From Devosia marina (lineage in GTDB: Bacteria > Pseudomonadota > Alphaproteobacteria > Rhizobiales > Devosiaceae), in assembly GCF_009758415.1 (NCBI RefSeq), contig NZ_WQRF01000006.1:62001-126000 (forward strand): a stretch of 64,000 bases of DNA. Direction: 5' to 3'. Below, in pieces: positions 17,907-26,974 of this stretch; position 1 is the stretch's first letter; each line of letters opens with the position of its first letter. A program made the position numbers and the translations under genes. The notes under the pieces were generated by a model. It was not told the DNA's origin. It worked only from the letters and a program-made list of their open reading frames with translations, and made no database searches.

Positions 17907-18266
17907 ATGGCCCAGACGACCCAATCGACGCCCAAAATTGTCCCGGTGGAGGGGCGGGTGCACATCTCTTTCGACGATGCCGAGATCGTCAGCTCAACCA
18001 AGGCCTTGCGGCTTGAACGCGGCGGCATGGACTCTCAGATTTTCGTGCCGCTCGATGACGTTCATCCCGGCATTCTGGAGGCATCCGATACCAAACGCAC
18101 CGATGCCGGCCCGGGTGAGGCGCACTTCTATACCATCAAGACATTGACAGCCAACGGCGCCGATGAGGCCTGGTACTATCCCTATGCAGAGGGCGACTAC
18201 GCGCCGATCCGCGACATGCTCACTTTCGGCGGGAAACGCATATCGGTCCGCGTGACCCAGGTCTGA
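17907..18266 (+). CDS. DUF427 domain protein
   Basis: 119 residues. The core from residue 15 (VHISFDDAEIVSSTKALRLE) through VPLDDVHPGILEASDTKRT and GEAHFYTIK to AWYYPYAEGDYAPIRDMLTF matches the DUF427 pattern of a small beta fold. The biochemical role of the family is not established. The start at 17907 has the site AAGGTG; an in-frame ATG at 17829 would add 26 residues unlike the family. The promoter is probably in the 80 bp shared with groES. Confidence 0.85.
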   Translation: MAQTTQSTPKIVPVEGRVHISFDDAEIVSSTKALRLERGGMDSQIFVPLDDVHPGILEASDTKRTDAGPGEAHFYTIKTLTANGADEAWYYPYAEGDYAPIRDMLTFGGKRISVRVTQV

Positions 18267-18327
18267 CCCGCGCAAAGCTGCATATTCCCCCTTCCCCCCG
18301 ATACAAGTCTGGGCCATAAGCACACCC

Positions 18328-18519
18328 ATGACCGAACAATCCTCTTTGCAGATCAAACTGCGCCGCACCGGCGGCGTTGGGGCCAACACCAATTGGCATT
18401 GGGAGGTCCAGGACGCCTCTGGCGCGGTCCTCAAGACCGGCAGCGCCGTCGGCCCTGAGCACAAGGCCTTTGCCACCGCCCGCATCGCCAAGGAAAAGCT
18501 GGAAGCTGCGGGCAAGTAG
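18328..18519 (+). CDS. Small conserved-looking hypothetical protein, 63 residues
   Basis: Short, basic protein: MTEQSSLQIKLRRTGG, then NWHWEVQDASGAVLKTG and AFATARIAKEKLEAAGK. The W-H-W-E-V strand followed by 'G.vl.tG.a.g....A...A..kl' is a pattern seen in small alphaproteobacterial proteins, but I cannot name a family. It has no signal or membrane segment. It lies 62 bp after the DUF427 gene and 18 bp before the DMT transporter. Confidence 0.6.
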   Translation: MTEQSSLQIKLRRTGGVGANTNWHWEVQDASGAVLKTGSAVGPEHKAFATARIAKEKLEAAGK

Positions 18520-18537
18520 GCCCCGGACAGGACCTAA

Positions 18538-19506
18538 TTGACCGCGCCACCTGTCGAGCCTGCCGCCGCGACCGCCAAACGCGATTTGGGCGGCCCGCTG
18601 CGTGGTATCGCGCTCAAAATCGCGTCGGTCTGCTGCTTCGTGGTCATGGCGACCATGCTCAAGGCCACGCTCACCATTCCTTCGGGACAGATGGTGTTTT
18701 TCCGCTCCTTCTTCGCCCTGCTGCCCGTCTTGGGTTATTTGGCCTGGAAGGGTAATCTGGCGCGCGCTTTCCAGACCAAAAGGCCGCTGGGACACATCCT
18801 GCGCGGTCTGATCGGCGTGTCGTCCATGAGCCTGGGCTTTTTTGCGCTCACCCGCCTGCCGCTGCCCGAAGCAACGGCTATCGGCTACGCAGCCCCACTG
18901 ATCATCGTCATTCTATCGGCAGTTCTGCTGCGCGAAAGCGTGCATGTCTTCCGCTGGACCACCGTCCTGGTGGGGCTGGCAGGCGTATTGGTCATTCTCT
19001 GGCCGCGCTTGACGGTATTCTCCGGCGAAACGCCGATGGGCGATGCTCAATCCATCGGCGCGATTGCCGCGCTCTGTGCCGCTGTCCTGTCTGCCTTCGC
19101 CATGCTGCAGGTGCGCACCCTGGTCCAGACCGAGCGCACCGAGGCAATCGTCACCTATTTCTTCATCAGCGCCAGCGTCATCAGCCTGTTCACCATCCCC
19201 TTCGGCTGGGTCTGGCCCACGCCCGAACAGGCCGCATTGCTGGTCGGAGCAGGGTTCTTTGGCGGCATTGGCCAGCTCCTGCTGACCTCGTGCTATCGCT
19301 ATGCCGACATGTCGGTCATTGCGCCCTTCGAATATGTCTCGCTGCTCCTCACCATCATCATCGGCTTCGTCATCTTCGCCGATGTGCCCACCGCGGCCAT
19401 GCTGGTCGGGGCCCTGATCATTGTCGCCTCGGGCATTGCCGTCATCCTGCGCGAGCGCTATCTGGGCCTGGATCGCGCCAAGTCGCGCCAGGCCAACACG
19501 CCCTAA
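18538..19506 (+). CDS. EamA/DMT-family transporter
   Basis: 322-residue inner-membrane protein with ten predicted helices in two EamA repeats. Repeat 1 spans about residues 22-155 (LKIASVCCFVVMATMLKATL ... LAGVLVILWPRL); repeat 2 about 172-305 (IGAIAALCAAVLSAFAMLQV ... ALIIVASGIAVILRERY). FFALTRLPLPEATAIGYAAPLI is the usual family signature. Members export metabolites such as amino acids, riboflavin or S-adenosylmethionine; no substrate can be assigned. The start is TTG at 18538, 18 bp after the small gene; no ATG lies before residue 36. Confidence 0.9.
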   Translation: MTAPPVEPAAATAKRDLGGPLRGIALKIASVCCFVVMATMLKATLTIPSGQMVFFRSFFALLPVLGYLAWKGNLARAFQTKRPLGHILRGLIGVSSMSLGFFALTRLPLPEATAIGYAAPLIIVILSAVLLRESVHVFRWTTVLVGLAGVLVILWPRLTVFSGETPMGDAQSIGAIAALCAAVLSAFAMLQVRTLVQTERTEAIVTYFFISASVISLFTIPFGWVWPTPEQAALLVGAGFFGGIGQLLLTSCYRYADMSVIAPFEYVSLLLTIIIGFVIFADVPTAAMLVGALIIVASGIAVILRERYLGLDRAKSRQANTP

Positions 19507-19526
19507 AACGCCTCGATATCGTAGCG

Positions 19527-19688
19527 TTAGTTAGATGGCGCGGCTACCGCCGTCGCAACCAATGGGAAACCGATCTCGGGCCATTGGACGTTGTCCAGCT
19601 TTGGTGTGAGCACGGCGATTGCGAGAGCTGCCGCTACGCCTGTCTTGAGCCTCTTGGCTCTTCTGCGTTTTTGGGCGATGGTAAGCAC
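19527..19688 (-). CDS. Possible 53-residue small protein
   Basis: Minus-strand frame from a GTG at 19688 to TAA at 19527. A site AGAGGTGAAT lies 7 nt before the GTG. The product starts with a basic stretch (LTIAQKRRRAKRLKTG), then a hydrophobic helix (VAAALAIAVLT), and ends FPLVATAVAAPSN, so it could be a small membrane-associated protein. No family recognised. The site of ribosome binding lies inside a perfect inverted repeat (19693-19716). Without homologues this remains a candidate only; it would be antisense to nothing, filling the 267-bp gap between the two plus-strand genes. Confidence 0.4.
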   Translation of the reverse strand: MLTIAQKRRRAKRLKTGVAAALAIAVLTPKLDNVQWPEIGFPLVATAVAAPSN

Positions 19689-19692
19689 TTGA

Positions 19693-19716
19693 ATTCACCT
19701 CTGTTTTCAGGTGAAT
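19693..19716. promoter_or_regulatory. 8-bp inverted repeat at a candidate ribosome site
   Basis: ATTCACCT (19693-19700) and AGGTGAAT (19709-19716) with an 8-nt spacer. On the minus strand the second arm includes the AGGTG ribosome site of the small frame ending at 19527, so the hairpin could hide it. On the plus strand it lies about 60 bp upstream of the membrane protein start at 19774, where it could be an operator. Confidence 0.4.
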
Positions 19717-19773
19717 AATGCTCCTGTGCTGCGGCGGGTTGCATCGAACTTGTTCACGTTACACTGGGGCAGC

Positions 19774-20154
19774 ATGGCACAAGCGGCGGCAATCATCTTT
19801 ACGGTCCTGATGGGCGCTCTGGCCATCTTTCAGGCTGCGCTCATCGTAGGCGCACCCCTGGGACATTTTGCCTGGGGCGGTCAGCATCGCGTCCTGCCAC
19901 GTCGCTTGCGCATCGGCAGTGCAGTGGCCATTGTGCTCTACGGGCTGTTTGCGCTTATCCTGATGATGCGAGCCGGGCTTCTCGCGTCATGGCCGGATAT
20001 GAGCTGGATCATGCCCGCCAGCTGGATCATTCTGGCTTATCTGGCGCTGGGAGTGGTGATGAACGCGATTTCACGCAGCCTGCCCGAACGCCTCACCATG
20101 ACGCCTTTAATCACCGTGTTGTTGGGGCTGACCCTGATCGTTGCGCTGTCCTAG
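19774..20154 (+). CDS. Hypothetical membrane protein with four helices
   Basis: 126 residues: helices at about 3-28 (AAAIIFTVLMGALAIFQAAL), 47-68 (IGSAVAIVLYGLFALILMM), 78-97 (SWIMPASWIILAYLALGVV) and 106-125. HFAWGGQHRVLPRRLRIGS joins helices 1 and 2. Small four-helix proteins with this W-G-G-Q-H loop occur widely with no assigned role. The ATG at 19774 follows GGGGCAG. Its stop codon shares the CTAG at 20151-20154 with the converging sigma54 regulator gene. Confidence 0.75.
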   Translation: MAQAAAIIFTVLMGALAIFQAALIVGAPLGHFAWGGQHRVLPRRLRIGSAVAIVLYGLFALILMMRAGLLASWPDMSWIMPASWIILAYLALGVVMNAISRSLPERLTMTPLITVLLGLTLIVALS

Positions 20155-21578
20155 CCGGCCGCCGCCAGTTCCGACCAGCTCTGGCGCTTGCGATAGATTG
20201 TCGAAGGACTGATTTCCAGCGCCGCCGCGGCCATGGAAATATTGCCTCCGAAAGTGGCAATGGCTTCCTCGATAATGCGTTGTTCCTGCTGCCACATGGG
20301 CAGCACTGTGCGCTTTTCGCAGCGGGGCGCCTCGACCGGGGCAGGCGTGGAGACCCGCGACTCGATGTCGGCTGCCTCGATCATGTCCGTGGTGATCTGG
20401 CCACCATCGAACATCACGACCAGCCGGCGCACCAGATTCTGCAATTGGCGCACATTGCCCGGCCAGTCCGCCGCCGTCAGCCGCTGCGCGGCGTCCGGGG
20501 TGACGTCCGAGAAGCTCTTGTGCTCCTCCTGGGCATAGCGCGCGAGAAAATGTCGGGTCAGCAGCATGATGTCGCTTGGACGCTGCCGCAGCGGGGGCAG
20601 ATGTATCGGCAGCACATGCAGGCGATAGAACAGATCTTCGCGGAACTGCCGGTCGGCAATCATCTGCATGGGATTGCGATTGGTGGCGCAGATCACCCGC
20701 ACATCTACCTTGCGGGCCGCCGTCTCGCCAACGCGCGAAAGGCAGCCGCTCTGCAGGAACCGCAGCAGCTTGGATTGCAGCGACAGGTCGAGTTCGCCCA
20801 CTTCATCGAGAAACAGCGTGCCGCCATCGGCCAACTCGGCGGCGCCCTTGCGGTCTTCATGCGCGCCGGTAAAGGCGCCACGCACCACGCCGAACAATTC
20901 GCTTTCCATCAGGTCGCGGGGGATGGCTGCGCAATTGATCGCCACGAACCGGTTGCCGGCCCGCGGGCCCCGGCTGTGCAGCGCCTCGGCACAGACATCC
21001 TTGCCGGTGCCGCTTTCCCCGGTGATGAAAACCGGCGCCGCAGAGGCGGCCACCCGGCCGATCTGCTCGTAGAGAAACTGCATGGCGCTGGACGCGCCGA
21101 CAAAGCCGGCATAATCGGAGATTTCAGGCTCGGGGGTGACTTCCACACCCAGCGAGCGCGGCCGGCCATGCCGCTGCGCCAGTTCGGCCAGTCGTCCGGC
21201 CAGTGTACTGCCTCCGGCAGGCTTGGCGAGATAATCGTGCGCGCCGGCACGCATGGCGCCCAGCGCCGCGCTCACCGAACCGCTATCGGCCACGGCCAGG
21301 ATCAGCGCCCCATTGGCCAGGCGCACCAGGCGGCTCATGGCATCTTCCACATTGGCGGCCAGATCGCCCAGGCTGGCCAGTTCGCAGATGATGACGTCAT
21401 ACCGCAATTTTCGCAGATGGTCCGCCGCCTCGCGGCCGGTACCGGCATGGGTTATCTGTGGAGCAACCAGCAGGGCCTCGGTCAATTCGGCGCTGGTCTG
21501 GCGCGCGCATGCGGCATCGTGGTCGATCAGCAGAAGCCGGCCGCACAGCACATTGTCGCTTCCGCTCGTCTTCGTCAT
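20151..21578 (-). CDS. NtrC-family sigma54-dependent regulator with atypical receiver
   Basis: 475 residues: receiver (14-130), AAA+ domain (about 160-385) and Fis-type helix-turn-helix (about 430-470, ISMAAAALEISPSTIYRKRQ). The AAA+ domain is complete: Walker A GESGTGKD, the sigma54-contact loop GAFTGA, Walker B GGTLFLDEVGEL, and FREDLFYRLHVLPI. The receiver has the acidic residues (LLLIDHD) and the Lys (YLAKPAG), but the phosphoacceptor position holds Glu66 (VIICELASLG), encoded at 21381-21383. It therefore probably works without phosphorylation. The C-terminus resembles LuxO-type activators. Start at 21578 chosen because upstream sequence (to 21668) lacks protein character. Divergent from the ROK gene. 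Confidence 0.9.
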   Translation of the reverse strand: MTKTSGSDNVLCGRLLLIDHDAACARQTSAELTEALLVAPQITHAGTGREAADHLRKLRYDVIICELASLGDLAANVEDAMSRLVRLANGALILAVADSGSVSAALGAMRAGAHDYLAKPAGGSTLAGRLAELAQRHGRPRSLGVEVTPEPEISDYAGFVGASSAMQFLYEQIGRVAASAAPVFITGESGTGKDVCAEALHSRGPRAGNRFVAINCAAIPRDLMESELFGVVRGAFTGAHEDRKGAAELADGGTLFLDEVGELDLSLQSKLLRFLQSGCLSRVGETAARKVDVRVICATNRNPMQMIADRQFREDLFYRLHVLPIHLPPLRQRPSDIMLLTRHFLARYAQEEHKSFSDVTPDAAQRLTAADWPGNVRQLQNLVRRLVVMFDGGQITTDMIEAADIESRVSTPAPVEAPRCEKRTVLPMWQQEQRIIEEAIATFGGNISMAAAALEISPSTIYRKRQSWSELAAAG

Positions 21579-21699
21579 GCCGCTATATACCTTGCTCCGT
21601 CCGCAACCGGACCGTTCTTGTCGTTCGTCCAATTGTTGTCGATTAGGGTAAATATTCCGTTCTTGCACCTGCCAGCCAAACAGCGTTTATCTCTGCGCC

Positions 21700-22920
21700 A
21701 TGCGTGACTTGCCAGATCAGGATGTGTTCGAACCGATCGTGCGCGGCATCACCCAATCGGGGGTGCGGCTGGCCAATGAACGCGCGGTTCTGACCCTGAT
21801 TGCGGGGGTTCCCGGCGTTTCCAACGCCGATATTGCGCGCCGCTCCGGGCTTGGCCCTCAGACCACGGCGCGCATCCTGACCGATCTCGAATCACGCGAC
21901 CTCATCATTCGGGGCGAGGTGCTGCGCGGGCGGCGCGGCCAGCCTGCGACCCCATACCGCCTCAACCCGCAGGGCGGGTATTCGATAGGGGTGGAAATCG
22001 GCTGGCAGCACGTCGAGATCCTGCTCCAGAATATTGCCGGCCAGCCCATCGCCGCCACGCGGCGCTGCCATAACTTTCCCGATCCCGAGACCATTTTCGC
22101 CGAAATCGCTGCCGACGTCGAAACGCTGCTCGTTGGCCTGTCCAATGACCAGCGCAGGCGCGTCGCAGGCATCGGGGTGACCTCGCCAGGCAATTTTGGC
22201 CCCTTGCTCGCCCATATCGGTGCGCCCCCTTGTGCTATCGACGCCTGGGCAAAGGTCGATGTGGGGCCGCGCCTGGCAGAAGAAACCGGCCTGCCCGCGC
22301 TTTGGGTCAATGATGGCAGCGCTGCGGCGTGGCGCGAGATCACCGCGCACCCGACGCCACGTCCCAAAGGCCTGGCGAGCTTTTTTGTCGGGACCTTTGT
22401 CGGCGGCGGCGTCGTCTCCGAGGGCACGCTTGTTGAAGGGCCCTATGGAAACGGCGCCGACCTGGGCGCTCTCGTCGTCCACGACCGGGCAGGCAAACCC
22501 GCCTATCTGCACCTGACCGCCTCACTCCACGCCCTTGTCCTGAAGGCTATCGATGCCGGTCATGCCGCGCCAGTCGGATCGCCCCGCAAATGGGACTGGG
22601 CCGGACTGGCTCCGGTCGTGACGCAATGGCTCGACGATGCTGGCCATGCTCTCGCACAAGCCATCCTGAGCACGGCAGCAATGACCGAGGTAGATATCGT
22701 TGCGCTCAACGGCGATCTGCCTGAATCGGTCCTGTCGCGCCTTGTTGAATCCACCAGCGCCCATCTTGCCCAGTTTCCGGTCCTGCTCGCCCATCGGCCA
22801 CGGCTGACGACGGGTCTGGGCGGTCCCTCGGCTGCAGCATTCGGGGCGGCGCAATTGCTGCTGTTCCGGCGGCATTTTTCGCGCGCCTGGGAGTTGTTTG
22901 ACCCTGCACAGGACAAATAG
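21700..22920 (+). CDS. ROK-family transcriptional regulator
   Basis: 406 residues. An N-terminal winged helix (about 25-85; VSNADIARRSGLGPQTTARIL, then LIIRGEVLRGRRGQPATPY) is joined to a ROK sugar-kinase-like domain (IGVEIGWQHVEILLQNIAG onward; GIGVTSPGNFGP). The kinase signature is eroded: the GEIGH-type helix reads ADLGALVVHD and the zinc-binding CxCGxxGC cluster is absent, so it should bind a sugar-like ligand without phosphorylating it, like NagC or XylR. It starts 122 bp from the divergent sigma54 regulator. No sugar transport genes adjoin, so the regulon is unknown. Confidence 0.88.
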   Translation: MRDLPDQDVFEPIVRGITQSGVRLANERAVLTLIAGVPGVSNADIARRSGLGPQTTARILTDLESRDLIIRGEVLRGRRGQPATPYRLNPQGGYSIGVEIGWQHVEILLQNIAGQPIAATRRCHNFPDPETIFAEIAADVETLLVGLSNDQRRRVAGIGVTSPGNFGPLLAHIGAPPCAIDAWAKVDVGPRLAEETGLPALWVNDGSAAAWREITAHPTPRPKGLASFFVGTFVGGGVVSEGTLVEGPYGNGADLGALVVHDRAGKPAYLHLTASLHALVLKAIDAGHAAPVGSPRKWDWAGLAPVVTQWLDDAGHALAQAILSTAAMTEVDIVALNGDLPESVLSRLVESTSAHLAQFPVLLAHRPRLTTGLGGPSAAAFGAAQLLLFRRHFSRAWELFDPAQDK

Positions 22921-22995
22921 GCCGGGGAGAGCGCATTTGCGGTGCTTTTTCCCAAGTGTCGGGGGTGCTAAGTAAAACAGGCCGAATCCCGGCGA

Positions 22996-24288
22996 ATGAC
23001 AAGGGGTTTCAGGTCCGCCGTGCAGGCACTTGTGTATTCGTTCATTGCGCTATCCGCAGCCGGATTGGGGGCATTGGCCTATTTTGGTCTCACCTTCACC
23101 CCGGCCAATGCGATTCTTGTCGCAGTGGTGTTCGGCTGCGCCTGTGTCGTGTTGATGGAGCGTGTGCTGCGCCAACGCGCAGAAAATCGTCTTGAACGGG
23201 CCATCGAGGACTTGTCCAGGCTGCTCTCGACCGATGCCCAGGCCGGCGCCGTTCTGGGGCAGCGTATAAATGCCATTGCCGATCTCAATCCGGGCCAGCG
23301 TCTGGAAACGGTCGAGGCCGATATTTCCGTGCTCGGCACGGTCATTCGTCAGGTGGCAGAGGCAGTGGCGGAAGTCGAGGACAAGCTGGCCAAGGTCAAT
23401 GCCGCGCGCCCTGCTGACACCCGCCCGGCCGATGCGCGGATGATTGCCGCGCCTCCGCCTGCCCCAGCTGCGCCAATCGTCGTGCCGGACCCCGAGCCGG
23501 TCATTCCGCTCGAAGTCCTGCGCCAGGCCCTCGAGGAAAACCGCCTCGTCCACCATATCCGGCCGATTGTGCGCCTGCCGCAGCGCCGCGCAATTGGCTA
23601 CGACCTGGTGCCCAGGCTGATGCTTGAGGATGGCGAACTGGCTGACGCGCCCGACTTCATGCCACGTCGCGGCGGCAAGGACATTGTCCGGCTCATCGAG
23701 AGGACCGGGCTGGTTGAGGCGGTGGCAATTGCCCGTCGCTCGCGCACAGGCGGGCGGCCGGCCGTTTTGCATATCCCGCTGTCGCGGGCCAGCCTTGGTG
23801 ACGAGGCGTCAGCCGAGCAATTGCTGGCGACGCTCGATGCCAATCGCGCCATTGCCGACGCCTTGACGTTTCTGGTGAGCGAGAGCGACTGGCTGGAATT
23901 GACCACACGCGAACGCGCAATGGTGGAGCAGATTGCGCGCAAGGGCGCCGGGTTCTCCATTGCCCGCATGAAATCATTGCGCATCGATCTGGCCGATGCC
24001 GCCGCGCTTGGTGTTCGGTCCATGCGTGTCGACGCCGCCAGCTTCATCGAAAGACCGGACAGGTTCACCGATTTCCACATCTCCGATATCGCCAATTACA
24101 TGGCGCGCTTCGAAGTCTCGCTATTGGCGACCGGCATCACCAGCGAACGGCAGATCGTGGAACTGCTCGACAACGACATCCTGCAGGTGCAGGGCGACCA
24201 TATCGCGGCGGCCGGTCCGGTCCGCAGCGATCTGGTCCTTGAGCCCGGCCGTGCCTCCGCCCAGCCTCTGCGCCGGGCGGAGCTGTAA
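22996..24288 (+). CDS. Membrane-anchored degenerate EAL-domain protein (TipF-like)
   Basis: 430 residues. Two membrane helices at the N-terminus (about 8-30 and 35-53), a coiled-coil region (55-135), a Pro/Ala-rich linker (135-165) and a C-terminal EAL domain (about 172-415: LEENRLVHHIRPIVRLP to LLATGITSERQIVELL). The EAL motif reads YDL, and other acidic metal ligands of active phosphodiesterases are not in place, so it is probably a c-di-GMP receptor rather than an enzyme. The same architecture is found in TipF, which guides flagellar assembly in Caulobacter. The tail ends 15 bp before the end of the converging chemoreceptor gene, consistent with a motility theme. Confidence 0.8.
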   Translation: MTRGFRSAVQALVYSFIALSAAGLGALAYFGLTFTPANAILVAVVFGCACVVLMERVLRQRAENRLERAIEDLSRLLSTDAQAGAVLGQRINAIADLNPGQRLETVEADISVLGTVIRQVAEAVAEVEDKLAKVNAARPADTRPADARMIAAPPPAPAAPIVVPDPEPVIPLEVLRQALEENRLVHHIRPIVRLPQRRAIGYDLVPRLMLEDGELADAPDFMPRRGGKDIVRLIERTGLVEAVAIARRSRTGGRPAVLHIPLSRASLGDEASAEQLLATLDANRAIADALTFLVSESDWLELTTRERAMVEQIARKGAGFSIARMKSLRIDLADAAALGVRSMRVDAASFIERPDRFTDFHISDIANYMARFEVSLLATGITSERQIVELLDNDILQVQGDHIAAAGPVRSDLVLEPGRASAQPLRRAEL

Positions 24289-24303
24289 GGCCCTGCCAAC
24301 CGT

Positions 24304-26760
24304 TTAGCCGCCGAAGCCACCGACGGCCCGCTTTAGTCCTCCCGACAGCCTGCGTGCACCGATTGGCTCGGGATCGGCAACAAGGCTCGCCTCTTGGCCG
24401 CTGCGCCCCAGCGTGAATGTGCCGATCACCCGGTCAAGTTCGGCCGCCTGGACTTCGGTCTGTTCGATCGCGGCATTGGTTTCTTCCACCAGGGCCGCAT
24501 TGTGCTGGGTCATCTCATCGAGCTGACGCACCGCGACATTGACCTCTTCAATGGCCGAAGCCTGTTCGCGGCTGGCCCGCGCCATGCCCTCGAGCAGGCT
24601 GGCATTGGCGCTGATCCCGCCTTGTACGGCAAGCAGGCGCTCTGCGGCCTCCGCCACCAGCTTCGAGCCGCCCTGAACCTCATTGGCGCTCTGTTCGATC
24701 AAGACCTTGACCTCTGAAGAGGCTTCGGCAGCACTCTGCGCCAGGCGCCGCACTTCCACGGCGACCACGGCAAAGCCCTTGCCCGCCTCGCCAGCCCTTG
24801 CGGCTTCTACCGAGGCGTTCAGCGCCAGCAGGTTGGTCTGGAAGGCGATATCGTCGATCAGCCCGATAATGTTGGAAATCTTGGCCGAAGACTGGGTGAT
24901 GCGTTCCATGGCGCTGTTGGCCTGGCCCATTACGGTGCCGCTGGCCTCGGCCTCGCTCGACACGGTACGGGCCTGCTTGCTGGCATTGGCGGCTTCCACG
25001 GCGTTCTGCGCCACGGTATCGCGCAATTGCTCCATGGTGGCCGATGTTTCCTCAATGGTGGCGGCCTGCCGCGTCGTCCGTTCGGAGAGATCGTTCGCGC
25101 CCGAGAGGATTTCGCCCGTGGCGGTCTTGAGCGCGCCCGAGGTGTCGCGCAATTGGCTGATGATCTCACCCAGCTGCTCTGCCACCCCATTGGTATCGGT
25201 CTTGAGCCTGTCGAAGGCGCCCTTATAGGTGCCGGTCACCCGCAGGCTGAGATCGGCCTTGGCCAGCGCCGCCAGCACCTCGCCCGTTTCCCCGATGCCG
25301 CGATCAACGGTTGATAGCAGCTCGTTGACATTGCTCGCCAGCTGCTTGAGGTCAGGGTCGGACAAGTCGGTATGGGCCCGAAGCGTGAAGTCGCCCTCGA
25401 TGGCCGCGCCGACAACGCGGTCGATATCGGCCTGCAGTTGCTGCATGCGCAGGGCCTGGTCGGCGCGCTCCTCGTTGAGGCTATCTTCACTGGCGCGCAG
25501 TTCGGCGATGCGCAGCCCGTTCTGACGGAACACTTCCACCGCCTTGGCCATGTCGCCCAGCTCGTCAGCACGTTTCAGTCCCGGCACGACTGCATCGAAA
25601 TGATTGCCGGCAATCTCGCTCATCACATTGGTCAGTTTCGCAACCGGGCGGGTAATGGTCCGCGCGATCAACACGCTGCACCCTGCTGACAGCGCCAGCA
25701 ACACCGCGCCGATCAGGATCATTGTGTTGCGCAGGCCTGCCGACGGAGCCAGGATTTCCGCGGTGTTCTCCAGCGCCACAACGGCCCAGTCCGATCCACC
25801 GAAAGAGAGCGGCCGCGCCGCAGCAACATGCGAGACACCGTCGAAATCGGACAGCGTCCCAATCCCAGGCGTGCCTTCCAGCGCGGCAAGAACCACAGGA
25901 CCCTCCAGCGTCAGGTTGAAGGCCTCATCGGCCTCGGTCTCGGGCGGGTCGTTGCGCACCAGCCCGTCCTGACCCACCAGATACACATGTCCGCTCTCGC
26001 CCAGACCTTTGGTGCGGGCCAGCACTTCGCTGATCCGTCCCAGCGGCATCTGATAGGCCAGCACGCCTGCCTGCAGGCCCTGATCATAAACCGGTGCGGC
26101 GATAAAGCTGGCCGGCACGCCGTTGCTCGGCCCATAGGGGGCAAAATCGGTCAGGAACACATCGCCGGGATTACCCACCATGGCGGCACGCACCACCTTG
26201 CCCAGATCCGAGTCTGCCCAGGGTCCACCATCCTCGCCAAAGCTGGTGCCGAAATCGGCCTCCTTCTGCACCGAATAGACATTGGTGCCATTCAGGTCGA
26301 ACAGGAACACATCGTAATAGCCGCGCGTCTGCAGCAAATTGCGGAATTCATTGTGCTGAGCGCGGTGGATCTGGTCATAGACCGAGAGCTTTTCCGAGGT
26401 GTCGAGCAACAGGCGCTCACCTTCCGGGTGCGGATTGTTCGCCACATAGGCGTTTTGCAGCAGATCGGCCGGCTCGCCCTGGCTCTTGAGCGAGTGCACG
26501 GCACCGGTGAACGAATAGATCGCTGCAGCCACATCCTTGCGGCCGGCGAACAGTGTCAGGTCCTGCCGCACCTCCGAAAGATAGGCGTCCAGCGCAGCCG
26601 TCGCGTTGTCTGCCGCTGAATTGAGGCGTTGCTGGGCCTGGCTCGTGACAATGGCATCGCCGCTGAAATAGGCTGCAATTCCCAGGCCTGCCCCGGTCGC
26701 CATGGCAATACCGATGACCAGGATCGGCAGGCGGAGCGAGAGTTTCATTTTGCTGAACAT
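24304..26760 (-). CDS. Methyl-accepting chemotaxis protein
   Basis: 818-residue chemoreceptor. First helix at about 10-32 ([20 protein letters not shown]), a periplasmic double-Cache-like sensor (40-340, with [17 protein letters not shown] and [16 protein letters not shown]), second helix at about 344-366, a HAMP domain plus a second HAMP-like segment (to about 520), then the signalling domain with the hairpin [20 protein letters not shown] and [14 protein letters not shown]. No C-terminal CheR-binding pentapeptide is seen. The ligand is unknown; double-Cache sensors often bind amino or organic acids. The start at 26760 ([12 protein letters not shown]) puts the first helix at the N-terminus; in-frame sequence up to 26844 is unlike a receptor. 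Confidence 0.92.
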   Translation of the reverse strand: MFSKMKLSLRLPILVIGIAMATGAGLGIAAYFSGDAIVTSQAQQRLNSAADNATAALDAYLSEVRQDLTLFAGRKDVAAAIYSFTGAVHSLKSQGEPADLLQNAYVANNPHPEGERLLLDTSEKLSVYDQIHRAQHNEFRNLLQTRGYYDVFLFDLNGTNVYSVQKEADFGTSFGEDGGPWADSDLGKVVRAAMVGNPGDVFLTDFAPYGPSNGVPASFIAAPVYDQGLQAGVLAYQMPLGRISEVLARTKGLGESGHVYLVGQDGLVRNDPPETEADEAFNLTLEGPVVLAALEGTPGIGTLSDFDGVSHVAAARPLSFGGSDWAVVALENTAEILAPSAGLRNTMILIGAVLLALSAGCSVLIARTITRPVAKLTNVMSEIAGNHFDAVVPGLKRADELGDMAKAVEVFRQNGLRIAELRASEDSLNEERADQALRMQQLQADIDRVVGAAIEGDFTLRAHTDLSDPDLKQLASNVNELLSTVDRGIGETGEVLAALAKADLSLRVTGTYKGAFDRLKTDTNGVAEQLGEIISQLRDTSGALKTATGEILSGANDLSERTTRQAATIEETSATMEQLRDTVAQNAVEAANASKQARTVSSEAEASGTVMGQANSAMERITQSSAKISNIIGLIDDIAFQTNLLALNASVEAARAGEAGKGFAVVAVEVRRLAQSAAEASSEVKVLIEQSANEVQGGSKLVAEAAERLLAVQGGISANASLLEGMARASREQASAIEEVNVAVRQLDEMTQHNAALVEETNAAIEQTEVQAAELDRVIGTFTLGRSGQEASLVADPEPIGARRLSGGLKRAVGGFGG

Positions 26761-26974
26761 CGAAGGGTCGTACCTGACTGTATCGTGCACCGAATGACAT
26801 CTGTCCGGTTGCGGCCCCTCCATCCGCGTCCAGATCGTTGGCAAATCATAGAAAACCAGTGGTTAACGAAGCGAGTCTGCGTCTGTCACAGTGCTGCCAT
26901 ATCTGCTTTTTGCTTGATCCTGCGCCGCAAACTGCCACATAGGACCCCATGTGCCACACCAGCCAAGGCAACCC

